From NCBI GenBank assembly GCA_005239175.1, contig SOPS01000005.1, forward strand, positions 62,001 through 126,000: a stretch of DNA of 64,000 bases, in the 5' to 3' direction. Positions 55,252 through 63,985 of this stretch are shown piece after piece. Source of the stretch: a halophilic archaeon SHRA6 (GTDB taxonomy: Archaea > Halobacteriota > Halobacteria > Halobacteriales > Haloferacaceae). The notes under the pieces are model-generated. The model was not told the DNA's origin and did not search any database. It was given only the letters and a program-made list of their open reading frames with translations. The position numbers were made by a program, and so were the translations under genes. Position 1 is the stretch's first letter; each line of letters starts with the position of its first letter.

Positions 55252-56460
55252 TCAGGCTGCCGCAAGTGACTCGAAGCTTTCGGCGGCTGTTCGGGTGCCT
55301 TTTGCGATCAACACGTCGCCGGCCTCGATCGTCTCGTCCGCATCGCCGACCAGAATCCAGCCTGTCTCTGGGCGCCGGATCGCAATTACCGACATCGTCG
55401 AGTCGGTGTCTGGAACGCCTGAGGCCACCGCGGTTCCGTCGAGGCTGCTCGCAGGTTCGACCTCGATGCGGGTGATGATCTCGTCGCTCTCCTCAACAGC
55501 CATCTGGATGACCGGGTGAACGCCGATCTCTCTGATCACGCCCTCACTGATCTCGACCGCTGCGTCGCTGATTACTTCCGTGGAACTACCGAGGTGGATG
55601 AGTCCCCGCAGCGCGACCGGGTCCGGTGCGTCCGCGGCCGCCTGGAGCGTCCACGCCTCGAAGCGCGACTCCATCGCGTCGACCTCGATCTCGATGTTTC
55701 TGACCTCCTCTGCAAGCGCCTCACTGTTGAACAGCACGCTGCTGTAGGCCAGATCGACCGCCAACTCAGAGAGGTTCTTCATGTGAAGAATAGTGTTGAC
55801 CGCCCGTTCGAGATCCTTAATCTCGGGGACATCAACTGCGGGTGGTTCGTACGCGTTGCCGGTCAACGACTCGTATACCTCGGTCATCCCAACTTCGGGG
55901 CCGCGAAGGAACGCCACGTCGTCGGCTTCGATCTGCGTGTCACGCCCTGGGTTCAACAACCACTCGTCGTCGCGACGCAGCGCGATCACCCGAACACCAG
56001 TCTGTGATTCGAGGTCGATGTCGAGGAGCGTCCGGCCGGCGTACGGGGAGTCAGCGTCGACGATCGCCTGGACGAGCGTTTCGGTGGCCTCGGGGAGCGC
56101 TGCGCGCATCGACTCGGGAAGGCCAATGTCGTCGAGGACGATCTTCGCGATGTCGCCGGCGGCGTCACTTATCATATCGGCCGCCGAGACGATGCCCAAC
56201 ACGGGCGCGAGCTTTTCAGTGTCGTCGGGGCTGCGAGCCGCCATCATGAGCGACATCCGCGCGCGCATCTCGAGGACGTCCATCCGCGCTTCGAGCCGTA
56301 ACACCTCCTTTGCGAGGGCCTCGTTGCGGTGTAACACCGCCGAGTACGACAGGTCGATGAGCAGCTCCGCCGTGTCTTTCATCTCGACCAGCACGTCCTT
56401 GACGTTCGTCGGCTTGTATGAGATCGCGGTCGAGGACGGATCCCTGTCGAACAGTTCCAT
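55252..56460 (-). CDS. Duplicated PhoU/TrkA-C regulatory protein
   Basis: The 402-residue soluble protein is a tandem duplication of a helical PhoU-like unit (residues 20-110 and 215-305; VEMKDTAELLIDLSYSAVLH and HMKNLSELAVDLAYSSVLF) each followed by a TrkA-C (RCK C-terminal) domain (residues 115-195 and 310-395; e.g. GRTLLDIDLESQTGVRVIAL). TrkA-C domains sense ligands for potassium channels; no channel gene is adjacent. It may regulate an ion transporter in trans. Confidence 0.85.
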   Translation of the reverse strand: MELFDRDPSSTAISYKPTNVKDVLVEMKDTAELLIDLSYSAVLHRNEALAKEVLRLEARMDVLEMRARMSLMMAARSPDDTEKLAPVLGIVSAADMISDAAGDIAKIVLDDIGLPESMRAALPEATETLVQAIVDADSPYAGRTLLDIDLESQTGVRVIALRRDDEWLLNPGRDTQIEADDVAFLRGPEVGMTEVYESLTGNAYEPPAVDVPEIKDLERAVNTILHMKNLSELAVDLAYSSVLFNSEALAEEVRNIEIEVDAMESRFEAWTLQAAADAPDPVALRGLIHLGSSTEVISDAAVEISEGVIREIGVHPVIQMAVEESDEIITRIEVEPASSLDGTAVASGVPDTDSTMSVIAIRRPETGWILVGDADETIEAGDVLIAKGTRTAAESFESLAAA

Positions 56461-56593
56461 ATCGAATCTCTCACCGGGAAAGAAAAAAAGCCTTCCCGCC
56501 GGTGAGCGCCACTTCTCAGCGCATTGGTTCTGTCCACAGCGATCGCGAGCACAGACCCACGGTCATTTATTCGGGGCGATCGAACCGACGGCA

Positions 56594-57784
56594 ATGGCCG
56601 CAATCAAGGATAGCGTGCACGACTATATCTCGTTGGATCCGCTCGCCGAGGCACTTATCGATACGCCCGCGTTTCAGCGCTTGCGCCACATCAAACAGCT
56701 ATCGACGGTCAGATTGGTGTATCCCTCGGCGAACCACACCCGCTTCGAACACAGCCTCGGCGTCTATCATCTCGCCGATCGCGCCCTCGCGCACCTCGAT
56801 ATCGAAGACGATCGGCGCGAGCACGTCCGGGCGGCCGCGCTGTTGCACGACATCGGTCACGGCCCATATGGTCACCAGACAGAAGATCTCATCTACCGGC
56901 GTACCGGACGCGACCACGACGAAATCACAGACCTACTGGAGCCAGACCGGCCGCAGCCGGCGGGTGAACGAACGGTTGGCGAGGTTCTCGACAGCCACGG
57001 GATCGACCCCGATCGCGTCGCGGCACTCGTTCGCGGAGAGGGAGAGTTGGGGCAGTTAGTCTCGGGTGAACTCGACGTCGATCGAATGGACTACCTCGTT
57101 CGGGACGCTCACCACAGCGGCGTCCCCTACGGCACGATCGATCACGGCCGACTGCTTCGAGCGCTGGGATTCGTCGACGGCGAACTCGTCCTCGAAGCGG
57201 GCAACGTGCAGACCGCAGAGAGCCTCCTTCTGGCGCGTGCGCTCATGAACGGGACCGTCTATCGACACCACGTCTCTCGGATTGCTGGGGCGATGCTTGA
57301 GCGGGCCTGCGAGCAGTTGGTCGACGACGACGCGGGGCCGTCGATCGAGGACTTTCGCCGGCTGTCCGATCACGACCTACTCGTCGCCCTCCGAGAGCAC
57401 GTTCCGGCGCTCGGCCGTCGGATCGAACGCCGGCGGCTCTACAAGCGAGCAGTCTGGATCGGGCTCGAATCCGTGCCCGCGGGGATCATGGCGTTCGACA
57501 GGTCCGAAGAACGCGACGCCGAACGGGCGATCGCCGAACAGGCAGGCGTCCCCGAAACCGAGGTGATCGTCGACATTCCGCCACGACCGCAGATCAAAGA
57601 GTCCGCGACGCGTGTTGTCGTCGACGGTGTCGTGCAACGACTCGAAGACGCCTCGGAACTCGTTGGCGCGCTCCGGGCGGCCGAGCGTGCACAGTGGCGG
57701 CTTGGCGTCTACGCGCCTGAAGCATCCGTTGATTCGGTTCGGGAGTCGGCGATCGATCAGTTCGGGCTCGCGGTCACCAAGTGA
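56594..57784 (+). CDS. HD-domain phosphohydrolase (copy 1)
   Basis: The 396-residue protein has an N-terminal HD-type phosphohydrolase domain. MAAIKDSVHDYISLDPLAEA is followed by the first His in RFEHSLGVYHLADRA, the HD pair in LLHDIGHGPYGH and the later Asp in LDVDRMDYLVRDAHHSGV. SAMHD1/dNTPase-like enzymes share this pattern. The C-terminal 170 residues are unassigned. It is a close tandem paralogue of the next gene. The ATG at 56594 follows a short spacer from the divergent PhoU gene; much longer upstream frames are antisense to that gene. Confidence 0.9.
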   Translation: MAAIKDSVHDYISLDPLAEALIDTPAFQRLRHIKQLSTVRLVYPSANHTRFEHSLGVYHLADRALAHLDIEDDRREHVRAAALLHDIGHGPYGHQTEDLIYRRTGRDHDEITDLLEPDRPQPAGERTVGEVLDSHGIDPDRVAALVRGEGELGQLVSGELDVDRMDYLVRDAHHSGVPYGTIDHGRLLRALGFVDGELVLEAGNVQTAESLLLARALMNGTVYRHHVSRIAGAMLERACEQLVDDDAGPSIEDFRRLSDHDLLVALREHVPALGRRIERRRLYKRAVWIGLESVPAGIMAFDRSEERDAERAIAEQAGVPETEVIVDIPPRPQIKESATRVVVDGVVQRLEDASELVGALRAAERAQWRLGVYAPEASVDSVRESAIDQFGLAVTK

Positions 57785-57833
57785 GTTGAGAACAAATAGT
57801 GAGCTGAGAACAAATAGTGAGCTGAGAACAAAT
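57781..57833. repeat. 18-bp tandem repeats overlapping a stop codon
   Basis: Three copies (57781-57798, 57799-57816, 57817-57833, the last lacking one base) of GTGAG[TC]TGAGAACAAATA. The first copy contains the stop codon TGA (57782-57784) of the HD gene. The array occupies the space between the two HD paralogues. Confidence 0.95.
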
Positions 57834-57880
57834 CCAGCCCGGGCGGATCCTTTTATCCTAAGCCGTCCCAACGAGTGACA

Positions 57881-59110
57881 ATGGCCACGATCAAAGACAG
57901 CGTTCACGACCACATCGACGTGACGGGCGTGGCCGAGGCCCTCCTCGACACCCCAGCGCTGCAGCGCCTGCGCCACATCAAACAGCTCGGGACGGTCCAG
58001 CTCGTCTATCCCTCAGCGAACCACACCCGATTCGAGCACAGCCTCGGCGTCTATCATCTCGCCGATCGCGCACTCGATCACCTCGGCATCGAGGGCAAAC
58101 ACGCCGATCGGCTGACCGCAGCGGCGCTGTTACACGACGTGGGCCACGGGCCGTTCAGCCACAACATCGAATCGTTGACCCACCGCTATACTGGAAAATA
58201 CCACGACGACGTCACCGAACTGCTCAGACAGGGGGAAGTTGGTGACGTCCTCAGAGAGCACGATCTCGATCCAGACTACATCGCAGGGTTGATCGCCGGA
58301 GACGGAACATATGGACAGTTGGTCTCGGGTGAGCTCGACGTCGATCGAATGGACTACCTCGTTCGGGACGCCCACCACACTGGCGTTCCCTACGGGACGA
58401 TCGATAGCGAGCGGCTCATCCGTGAACTCCGGTTCGTCGACGGCGAACTCGTCCTCGACGAAGGGAACGTCCAGACCGCTGAAAGCCTCCTTTTGGCTCG
58501 GGCGCTCATGAACCCGACCGTCTACACCCATCCGGTCGCCCGGATCAGCAAGGCGATGCTTCGACGAGCCAGCGAGCGGCTGCTGGAATCGACCGACATC
58601 ACCGCAGCGCAGCTTCGACGAATGGACGATCACGATCTACTCGTCGCGTTGCGGCACACCCCAGAGACCGAGACGTTTGCTCGGCGGTACGACACCCGCG
58701 ACCTCCTCAAGCGGGCGATATGGGCGGAGATGGACGCGGTTCCAGATTCGATCGTCGACGCCGATCGCGAGCGTCTCGGTGAACTCGAAGAGGCGATCGC
58801 GGATCGGGCCGACGTACCAGAAACCGATATCGTCGTTGACGTGCCTGCCCGGCCATCAATGCGCGAGTCGACCTCACGGGTGATGGTCAACGGCGAGATC
58901 CGATCGCTCGGCGAGCAGTCTCCGCTCGTCCAGACGCTCCGGATCGCACAGGAACGGCAGTGGCGCCTCGGTGTCTACACGACGTCTACGGAGACCGATC
59001 GAGTCGGGCGAATCGCCGCAGCCGAACTCGGCATCGACAGCGGCGAGGGGCTCATTAGCGAGATCACCCATCACGGTGTGCAGGCTCGCGTTGACGAGTT
59101 CAACGGATGA
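57881..59110 (+). CDS. HD-domain phosphohydrolase (copy 2)
   Basis: The 409-residue tandem paralogue starts MATIKDSVHDHIDVTGVAEA. It has RFEHSLGVYHLADRALDHLG, LLHDVGHGPFSH and LDVDRMDYLVRDAHHTGV, so all HD metal ligands are kept. It differs from copy 1 mainly in the C-terminal half and in lacking the Pro/Gly insertion near residue 120. The ATG at 57881 is preferred over a GTG two codons earlier. Confidence 0.9.
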   Translation: MATIKDSVHDHIDVTGVAEALLDTPALQRLRHIKQLGTVQLVYPSANHTRFEHSLGVYHLADRALDHLGIEGKHADRLTAAALLHDVGHGPFSHNIESLTHRYTGKYHDDVTELLRQGEVGDVLREHDLDPDYIAGLIAGDGTYGQLVSGELDVDRMDYLVRDAHHTGVPYGTIDSERLIRELRFVDGELVLDEGNVQTAESLLLARALMNPTVYTHPVARISKAMLRRASERLLESTDITAAQLRRMDDHDLLVALRHTPETETFARRYDTRDLLKRAIWAEMDAVPDSIVDADRERLGELEEAIADRADVPETDIVVDVPARPSMRESTSRVMVNGEIRSLGEQSPLVQTLRIAQERQWRLGVYTTSTETDRVGRIAAAELGIDSGEGLISEITHHGVQARVDEFNG

Positions 59111-59191
59111 CAGCGCGGCGTATGGGTCGCACGCACTGAACGAGGGGACGGCCTCCGTGGGGTTGAAAGCCACAGCCCGTGAGGTCCGCGT

Positions 59192-60205
59192 ATGAACGTG
59201 GAGGGGACGATCCTCGCGGGCCCGGACTTTGAACCGATCGAGGGCCAGGTCGTCGTCGAGGATGGAATCATTACTGCCGTCGAGGAGACCGAAACGGCCG
59301 CAGAGTCGATCGTACTGCCGGCGTTTGTCAACGCCCACACCCACATCGGCGACTCGATCGCCAAAGAGGCCGGCGCAGGGCTGTCGTTGGACGAACTCGT
59401 TGCGCCGCCAGACGGGCTCAAACACCGCCTGCTTCAGGCGGCCGATCGTGAAACCAAAGTCGACGCAATGCGGGGGACTATCCGACTCATGGAGGCGACC
59501 GGAACCGCGGCGTTCATTGAGTTTCGAGAGGGCGGCGTCGAGGGCGTCGAGATGCTTCGCGAGGCAGCCACTCGAAGCGACAGTGAGCCGATCGTGCTCG
59601 GACGCGAAAACGAGGCCGCAATGCGCGCTGGCGATGGCTTTGGGGCATCTGGTGCGCGTGATCGAGACTTCGATCAGCTCCGCAATGCGACACGGCGGGC
59701 CGACAAAATGTTCGCCATCCACGCTGGCGAGCGAGACGCCACGGACATCAATGCGGCGCTCGATCTTCGCCCGGAGTTCGTCGTCCACATGGTTCACGCT
59801 GAGGAGCTTCACCTCGATCGCCTCGAAGACATGGGAACGCCGGTCGTTGTTTGCCCGCGATCGAATCTCGTGACAGACGTTGGATTCCCACCGATCGAGG
59901 CGCTATTCGAGCGGACGACCGTCGCACTTGGTACGGACAACGTCATGACCAACGGTCCGTCGATGTTCCGCGAGATGGAGTTCGTTTCGAAGCTCACCGA
60001 TCTCTCGGACGCCGAGGTGCTCGCAATGGCGACGAAACACGGCGCGCAAGTGGCCGATCGCAACTACGGCGTGATCGAGCCCGGCCGCGAAGCGAAGCTG
60101 CTCGAACTCGACGAAACCTCTGACAACCTCTCGTACGTCAAGGATCCTCGCAGAGCGGTCGTTCGGCGGGCCGGGGCCGCCGACATCAAACGCGTGCATT
60201 TGTGA
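59192..60205 (+). CDS. Amidohydrolase-family protein
   Basis: The 337-residue metal-dependent hydrolase has the beta-barrel HxH in PAFVNAHTHIGDS (residues 49-61), later metal/His positions in FAIHAGERD and VVHMVHAEEL, and the final catalytic Asp in ALGTDNVMTNGPS. It resembles cytosine deaminase/chlorohydrolase-like amidohydrolases, but the substrate is not determined. It follows copy 2 of the HD genes by about 80 bases in the same direction. Confidence 0.88.
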   Translation: MNVEGTILAGPDFEPIEGQVVVEDGIITAVEETETAAESIVLPAFVNAHTHIGDSIAKEAGAGLSLDELVAPPDGLKHRLLQAADRETKVDAMRGTIRLMEATGTAAFIEFREGGVEGVEMLREAATRSDSEPIVLGRENEAAMRAGDGFGASGARDRDFDQLRNATRRADKMFAIHAGERDATDINAALDLRPEFVVHMVHAEELHLDRLEDMGTPVVVCPRSNLVTDVGFPPIEALFERTTVALGTDNVMTNGPSMFREMEFVSKLTDLSDAEVLAMATKHGAQVADRNYGVIEPGREAKLLELDETSDNLSYVKDPRRAVVRRAGAADIKRVHL

Positions 60206-60250
60206 GCGCAGAAGGGAACGATTTAGTCATCGGACTGCCCGGCTTGTAGC

Positions 60251-60838
60251 ATGCATGCGATCACCCGATCCGGGTGGATCGAGGTCATCACCGGATCGAT
60301 GTTCTCTGGGAAAACCGAAGAGCTGATCCGCCGGCTCCGGCGCGCAGAGATCGCCGAGCAGTCTGTCGCGGTGTTCAAACCGTCGATCGATGACCGCTAC
60401 GGCGAGGCGACGATCGGCTCACACGACGGCCGACAGTGGCAGGCGACGATCGTCAAACCAGAACACAACCTCCGCTCGCAGGTCGAGTCCGCGCTCAACG
60501 GCGAGGACGTAGTTGCGATCGACGAAGGAAATTTTTTCGGCACCGAACTGCTCTCTGTGTGTGAATCGCTTGCGGATGACGGTCGGCGGGTGATTGTCTC
60601 GGGACTCGATCGGACCTACCGCGGCGAGCCGTTCGAGCCGATGCCGGAGTTACTTGCGGCCGCCGAGTACGTCGACAAGCTGCACGCGATCTGTACGATC
60701 TGTGGCGAGCCGGCCACGCGAACCCAGCGGTTGATCGAGGGCGAGCCCGCCCACGTCGACGAGCCGACGATCGTCGTCGGTGCCGAGGAAACCTACGAGG
60801 CGCGGTGTCGGCAGTGTCACGCGGTCCGCCGAGACTGA
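60251..60838 (+). CDS. tdk: Thymidine kinase
   Basis: The 195-residue type II thymidine kinase has P-loop TGSMFSGKTEEL (residues 14-25), DEGNFF at the Walker B position, and zinc-binding Cys in CTICGEP and CRQCH. It phosphorylates thymidine in nucleotide salvage. A basic phosphate-binding VFKPSIDDRYG segment is also present. Confidence 0.96.
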   Translation: MHAITRSGWIEVITGSMFSGKTEELIRRLRRAEIAEQSVAVFKPSIDDRYGEATIGSHDGRQWQATIVKPEHNLRSQVESALNGEDVVAIDEGNFFGTELLSVCESLADDGRRVIVSGLDRTYRGEPFEPMPELLAAAEYVDKLHAICTICGEPATRTQRLIEGEPAHVDEPTIVVGAEETYEARCRQCHAVRRD

Positions 60839-60928
60839 CGGGAGTCTGCCCAGGACTATCGATCGAGGTTGGAATCGTCACAGGTCGAGGTCGGAACCGT
60901 CAAACGTCGAGCATCCCTACACGCGAGC

Positions 60929-61549
60929 GTGACAACCTGGGTCGAATCACCACGAGAGGGCCGTGATCGCGGACCGACTGGGCTGGCCCGCGCGTGGGTC
61001 GGCGCAATCGTCGATCCCCGGCAGTTCTTTGCTGAGGCGGTTGCGCCCGGCGATCAAGAGCCTGGGCTAACCTTCGCGGTGACGATCGCCGTGGTCTACA
61101 CGATCGGCACGCTCGCGGTCTCGCCGTTCGAGATCCTCGGCGAGAACGGATGGTTCCCGCTCGTCGCAGACAGCATTGCGCTGTCGGGACTCCTCGTCGT
61201 CCTCGTGACCGCCGTGTTCATCGCTCCACTGGGATTGCATCTCATGGCTGCCCTCCAGACGGTCATTTTGATGCTGACTGTTGACGATCGAGCGGGCGTT
61301 TCCGAGACGGTGCAGGTACTCGCCTATGCGACCGCGCCGTGTGCGATCGCGTGGATACCCGTGGCGCCGCTGCAGTTTCTTGCGGTTGGATACGCCGCGT
61401 CACTGCTCGTCGTCGGCCTCTCGACTGTCCATCGGGTGTCGATCACCACCGCGTCGATCGTTGGGTTCCTCCCGGCAGCGATCGTCTTCGGGTGGGCCTT
61501 TGGCGGGATCGAAGCCGCCGAGGGCTTGCTCGAAATTCGTCAGCTGTAG
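60929..61549 (+). CDS. YIP1-family membrane protein
   Basis: The 206-residue protein has five predicted membrane helices and the YIP1-like N-terminal pattern ARAWVGAIVDPRQFFAEAV before the first span. The GTG at 60929 is chosen because VTTWVESPREGRDRGP is the family-like start; the in-frame ATG at 60869 adds 20 basic residues that look non-native. The function in archaea is unknown. Confidence 0.75.
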   Translation: MTTWVESPREGRDRGPTGLARAWVGAIVDPRQFFAEAVAPGDQEPGLTFAVTIAVVYTIGTLAVSPFEILGENGWFPLVADSIALSGLLVVLVTAVFIAPLGLHLMAALQTVILMLTVDDRAGVSETVQVLAYATAPCAIAWIPVAPLQFLAVGYAASLLVVGLSTVHRVSITTASIVGFLPAAIVFGWAFGGIEAAEGLLEIRQL

Positions 61550-61646
61550 CGGCGATCGGTGCCAGCAGAGCACCCCGGCACTGGACGAACCGAGCGTGAG
61601 CGCGTTTCGACAACAGTTTTAGGGCTGAACTATTGGTTGTTAGCAA

Positions 61647-63887
61647 ATGGGTTCATGTATCATTTGCGGCGCTCCTGTCGACGGTCACATCTGTGACAGC
61701 CATGAGGAAGACGTCGTTTTCGAATTCCGAGGCAATCACGCAAACCAACTCGTCCCCGGCCGATTCTACCGCGGCACGGTCGACGGCTACGCCGACTTTG
61801 GCGTCTTCATCGACATCGCACCCGGTGTTACAGGGCTGTTGCACCGAAGCGAGCTCAATCGCCGCTTGGAAAGCTTAGAGTGGGAACCGGGCGACTCGGT
61901 GTACGTCCAGGTGAAGAACGTTCGCGACAACGGCAACATCGACCTCGGCTGGTCGATTCGGCAAGCCGATCGTGAGTTCCGTGGCTCGCTGATCCAAGAG
62001 GGATCGACCGACATCAAACCTGACGCAGACGAAGAATCAGACCCAGCAGGGAAATCTGACGTAGACGAAGAATCAGACGCAGCAGAGAAACCTGACGTAG
62101 ACAAGAAATCAGGCGAACCAGACGACAGAGACGAGTCAAGCGATGCAAACGCTGCCAGCGACTCGCACGATTCGGACGCTGTCCGCGACTCGCACGATTC
62201 GGACGATACCAGCGAATCGCCAGTACCGGATACTGACGACTCGCCTGTTGTAGACGACCATACCGAGAGATCAGACCGCACTGAAGACGATTCAGACAAC
62301 GAGGCCGCTGAGCGAACGGCCGTTGCCGCGACTGCCGGCGGCGGTGCCGAAACCCAGAGTCACACAGAGACGGCTGAGCCCGAGCCGACAGAGCGCGTCA
62401 AGATCGACTCGCTCGGTGACAGAGTGGGCGAAACAGTGCGAATCGAGGGCGAGGTCGTCGGTGCCAGACAAACCGGTGGCCCGACCGTCTTCGAACTCCG
62501 CGACGAGACCGGTGTCGTCGACTGTGCGGCGTTCGTCGAGGCCGGTGTCCGTGCGTACCCCGAGATCGACGTCGACTCGGTCGTTCGCCTCGACGGCGAG
62601 GTCGAGAAACGCCGTGGCGATCTTCAGGTTGAAACAAGCGCGCTCGTCGAACTCGACGGCGAGGACCGCGATGCGGTCAAAGAACGGCTCTCGGATGCAC
62701 TTTCGGATCGTGCCCGTCCGGAGGCGTTGAAGCCGCTCGCGGACAACGATGCGGTGGTCGACATCGCCGAGGGGCTTCTCGACGCCGCCGAGGCGATCCG
62801 GACTGCGGTCTTCGAGTCCCGACCGATCGTCGTCCGTCACCCCGCAAGCGCGGACGGGTACGTCGCCGGCGCGGCACTTGAACACGCCGTCTTGCCGCTG
62901 ATCCGCGACGAACACGCTCGATCGGACGCCGAATACCACTACTTCACCCGCCGACCGCTCGATGATGCCGTGTACGGCATGAACGCAGCGACGAACGACG
63001 CGACGCGGATGCTGCAGGACCGCGATCGCCACGACGAGAAGATTCCGCTTTTCGTCTTCCTCGGCACTGCCAGTACCGTCGAGTCAGAAGATGGCCTCGG
63101 CCTCTTGGACGTGTACGGAGCCGAACGAATCGTCATTGACGGCGGTGCAGTCGACGAGGGACTTGCAGGCGTCGTTGATCTGCTCGTCACCCCGAGCGAC
63201 GGCACCGGCGAGGCCGATCCGTCGACAGGTTCGCTCGCGGCGAACCTCGCCGCGGCTGTCAACGACTCCGTCCGTGCGGACGTGAGCCACCTCCCCGCGG
63301 TCAGCTACTGGGAGAACGCGCCAGACGCGTACGTCGAACTGGCTGCGGAGGCCGGCTACGACGAAGCCGCCGTTTCTGACCTACGTGCAGCGATCGCACT
63401 CGAAGCGTACTACCAGTCCTACCAGGACAAACGCGAACTCGTCACTGATCTTCTCTTCGAGGACTCAGACGGGCTGGCCGGCCACATTGCCGACCAGTTC
63501 GACGAGAAGCTCCGAGCGGAGTTCGAGACGGCGATCGCTCACCTCGAGACAGAGACCCGCGAAGAGACGACCCTGGCTGTGCTCGACACAGACGCGTACA
63601 CCCACCGCTTCGACTTCCCGCCGACGGGGCTGTTGCTCGATGAGATCCACCGCCGTGAGCGCGACGACGGCGCGTTCGTCACCGTCGGACTCGGGACAGA
63701 CGAACTGTTCATCCGGAGCACCCGTCCGATCGACGTCCGGCAGGTCGCCGCAGCGGCCGCTGAGGCCGTTCCCGACGCGGACGTGACCGCAGTCGGCGTC
63801 CGCGAGGGCCGGATCGAGTTCCTCGCTGGCCGTCGGGAGGCAGTCACTGAGGCCGTCCTCGATGCGGTCACCGCCCAGCTCGAGTGA
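61647..63887 (+). CDS. RecJ/DHH-like multidomain protein with zinc finger, S1 and OB folds
   Basis: The 746-residue protein has in order: a zinc knuckle (CIICG and HICDSH, residues 4-19), an S1 domain (YRGTVDGYADFGVFIDI, residues 41-110), an acidic repeat-rich linker (about 115-245), an OB-fold (KIDSLGDRVGETVRIEGEV, about 250-330) and a C-terminal RecJ-like DHH/DHHA1 region. The first DHH motif keeps ADGYVAGA (about 400-407). The place of the DHH triplet reads VIDGGAVDE (about 496-504), so the catalytic His pair is missing. The C-terminal half is probably structural. DNA/RNA binding through S1 and OB is inferred. Confidence 0.85.
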   Translation: MGSCIICGAPVDGHICDSHEEDVVFEFRGNHANQLVPGRFYRGTVDGYADFGVFIDIAPGVTGLLHRSELNRRLESLEWEPGDSVYVQVKNVRDNGNIDLGWSIRQADREFRGSLIQEGSTDIKPDADEESDPAGKSDVDEESDAAEKPDVDKKSGEPDDRDESSDANAASDSHDSDAVRDSHDSDDTSESPVPDTDDSPVVDDHTERSDRTEDDSDNEAAERTAVAATAGGGAETQSHTETAEPEPTERVKIDSLGDRVGETVRIEGEVVGARQTGGPTVFELRDETGVVDCAAFVEAGVRAYPEIDVDSVVRLDGEVEKRRGDLQVETSALVELDGEDRDAVKERLSDALSDRARPEALKPLADNDAVVDIAEGLLDAAEAIRTAVFESRPIVVRHPASADGYVAGAALEHAVLPLIRDEHARSDAEYHYFTRRPLDDAVYGMNAATNDATRMLQDRDRHDEKIPLFVFLGTASTVESEDGLGLLDVYGAERIVIDGGAVDEGLAGVVDLLVTPSDGTGEADPSTGSLAANLAAAVNDSVRADVSHLPAVSYWENAPDAYVELAAEAGYDEAAVSDLRAAIALEAYYQSYQDKRELVTDLLFEDSDGLAGHIADQFDEKLRAEFETAIAHLETETREETTLAVLDTDAYTHRFDFPPTGLLLDEIHRRERDDGAFVTVGLGTDELFIRSTRPIDVRQVAAAAAEAVPDADVTAVGVREGRIEFLAGRREAVTEAVLDAVTAQLE

Positions 63888-63985
63888 GTTCGATCGCCGG
63901 CAATCGGCGGTAAGACAGCGAAGACGACCATTTGTTCGACCGTCGAGCGACACCCTTATCGGCGAACCGCGGTGATAGACGGACA

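Noticed and set aside
55793-56593. N-terminal extension of the first HD-domain protein
   Set aside because: It is antisense to the PhoU/TrkA-C gene and has Ser/Arg-rich non-native composition.
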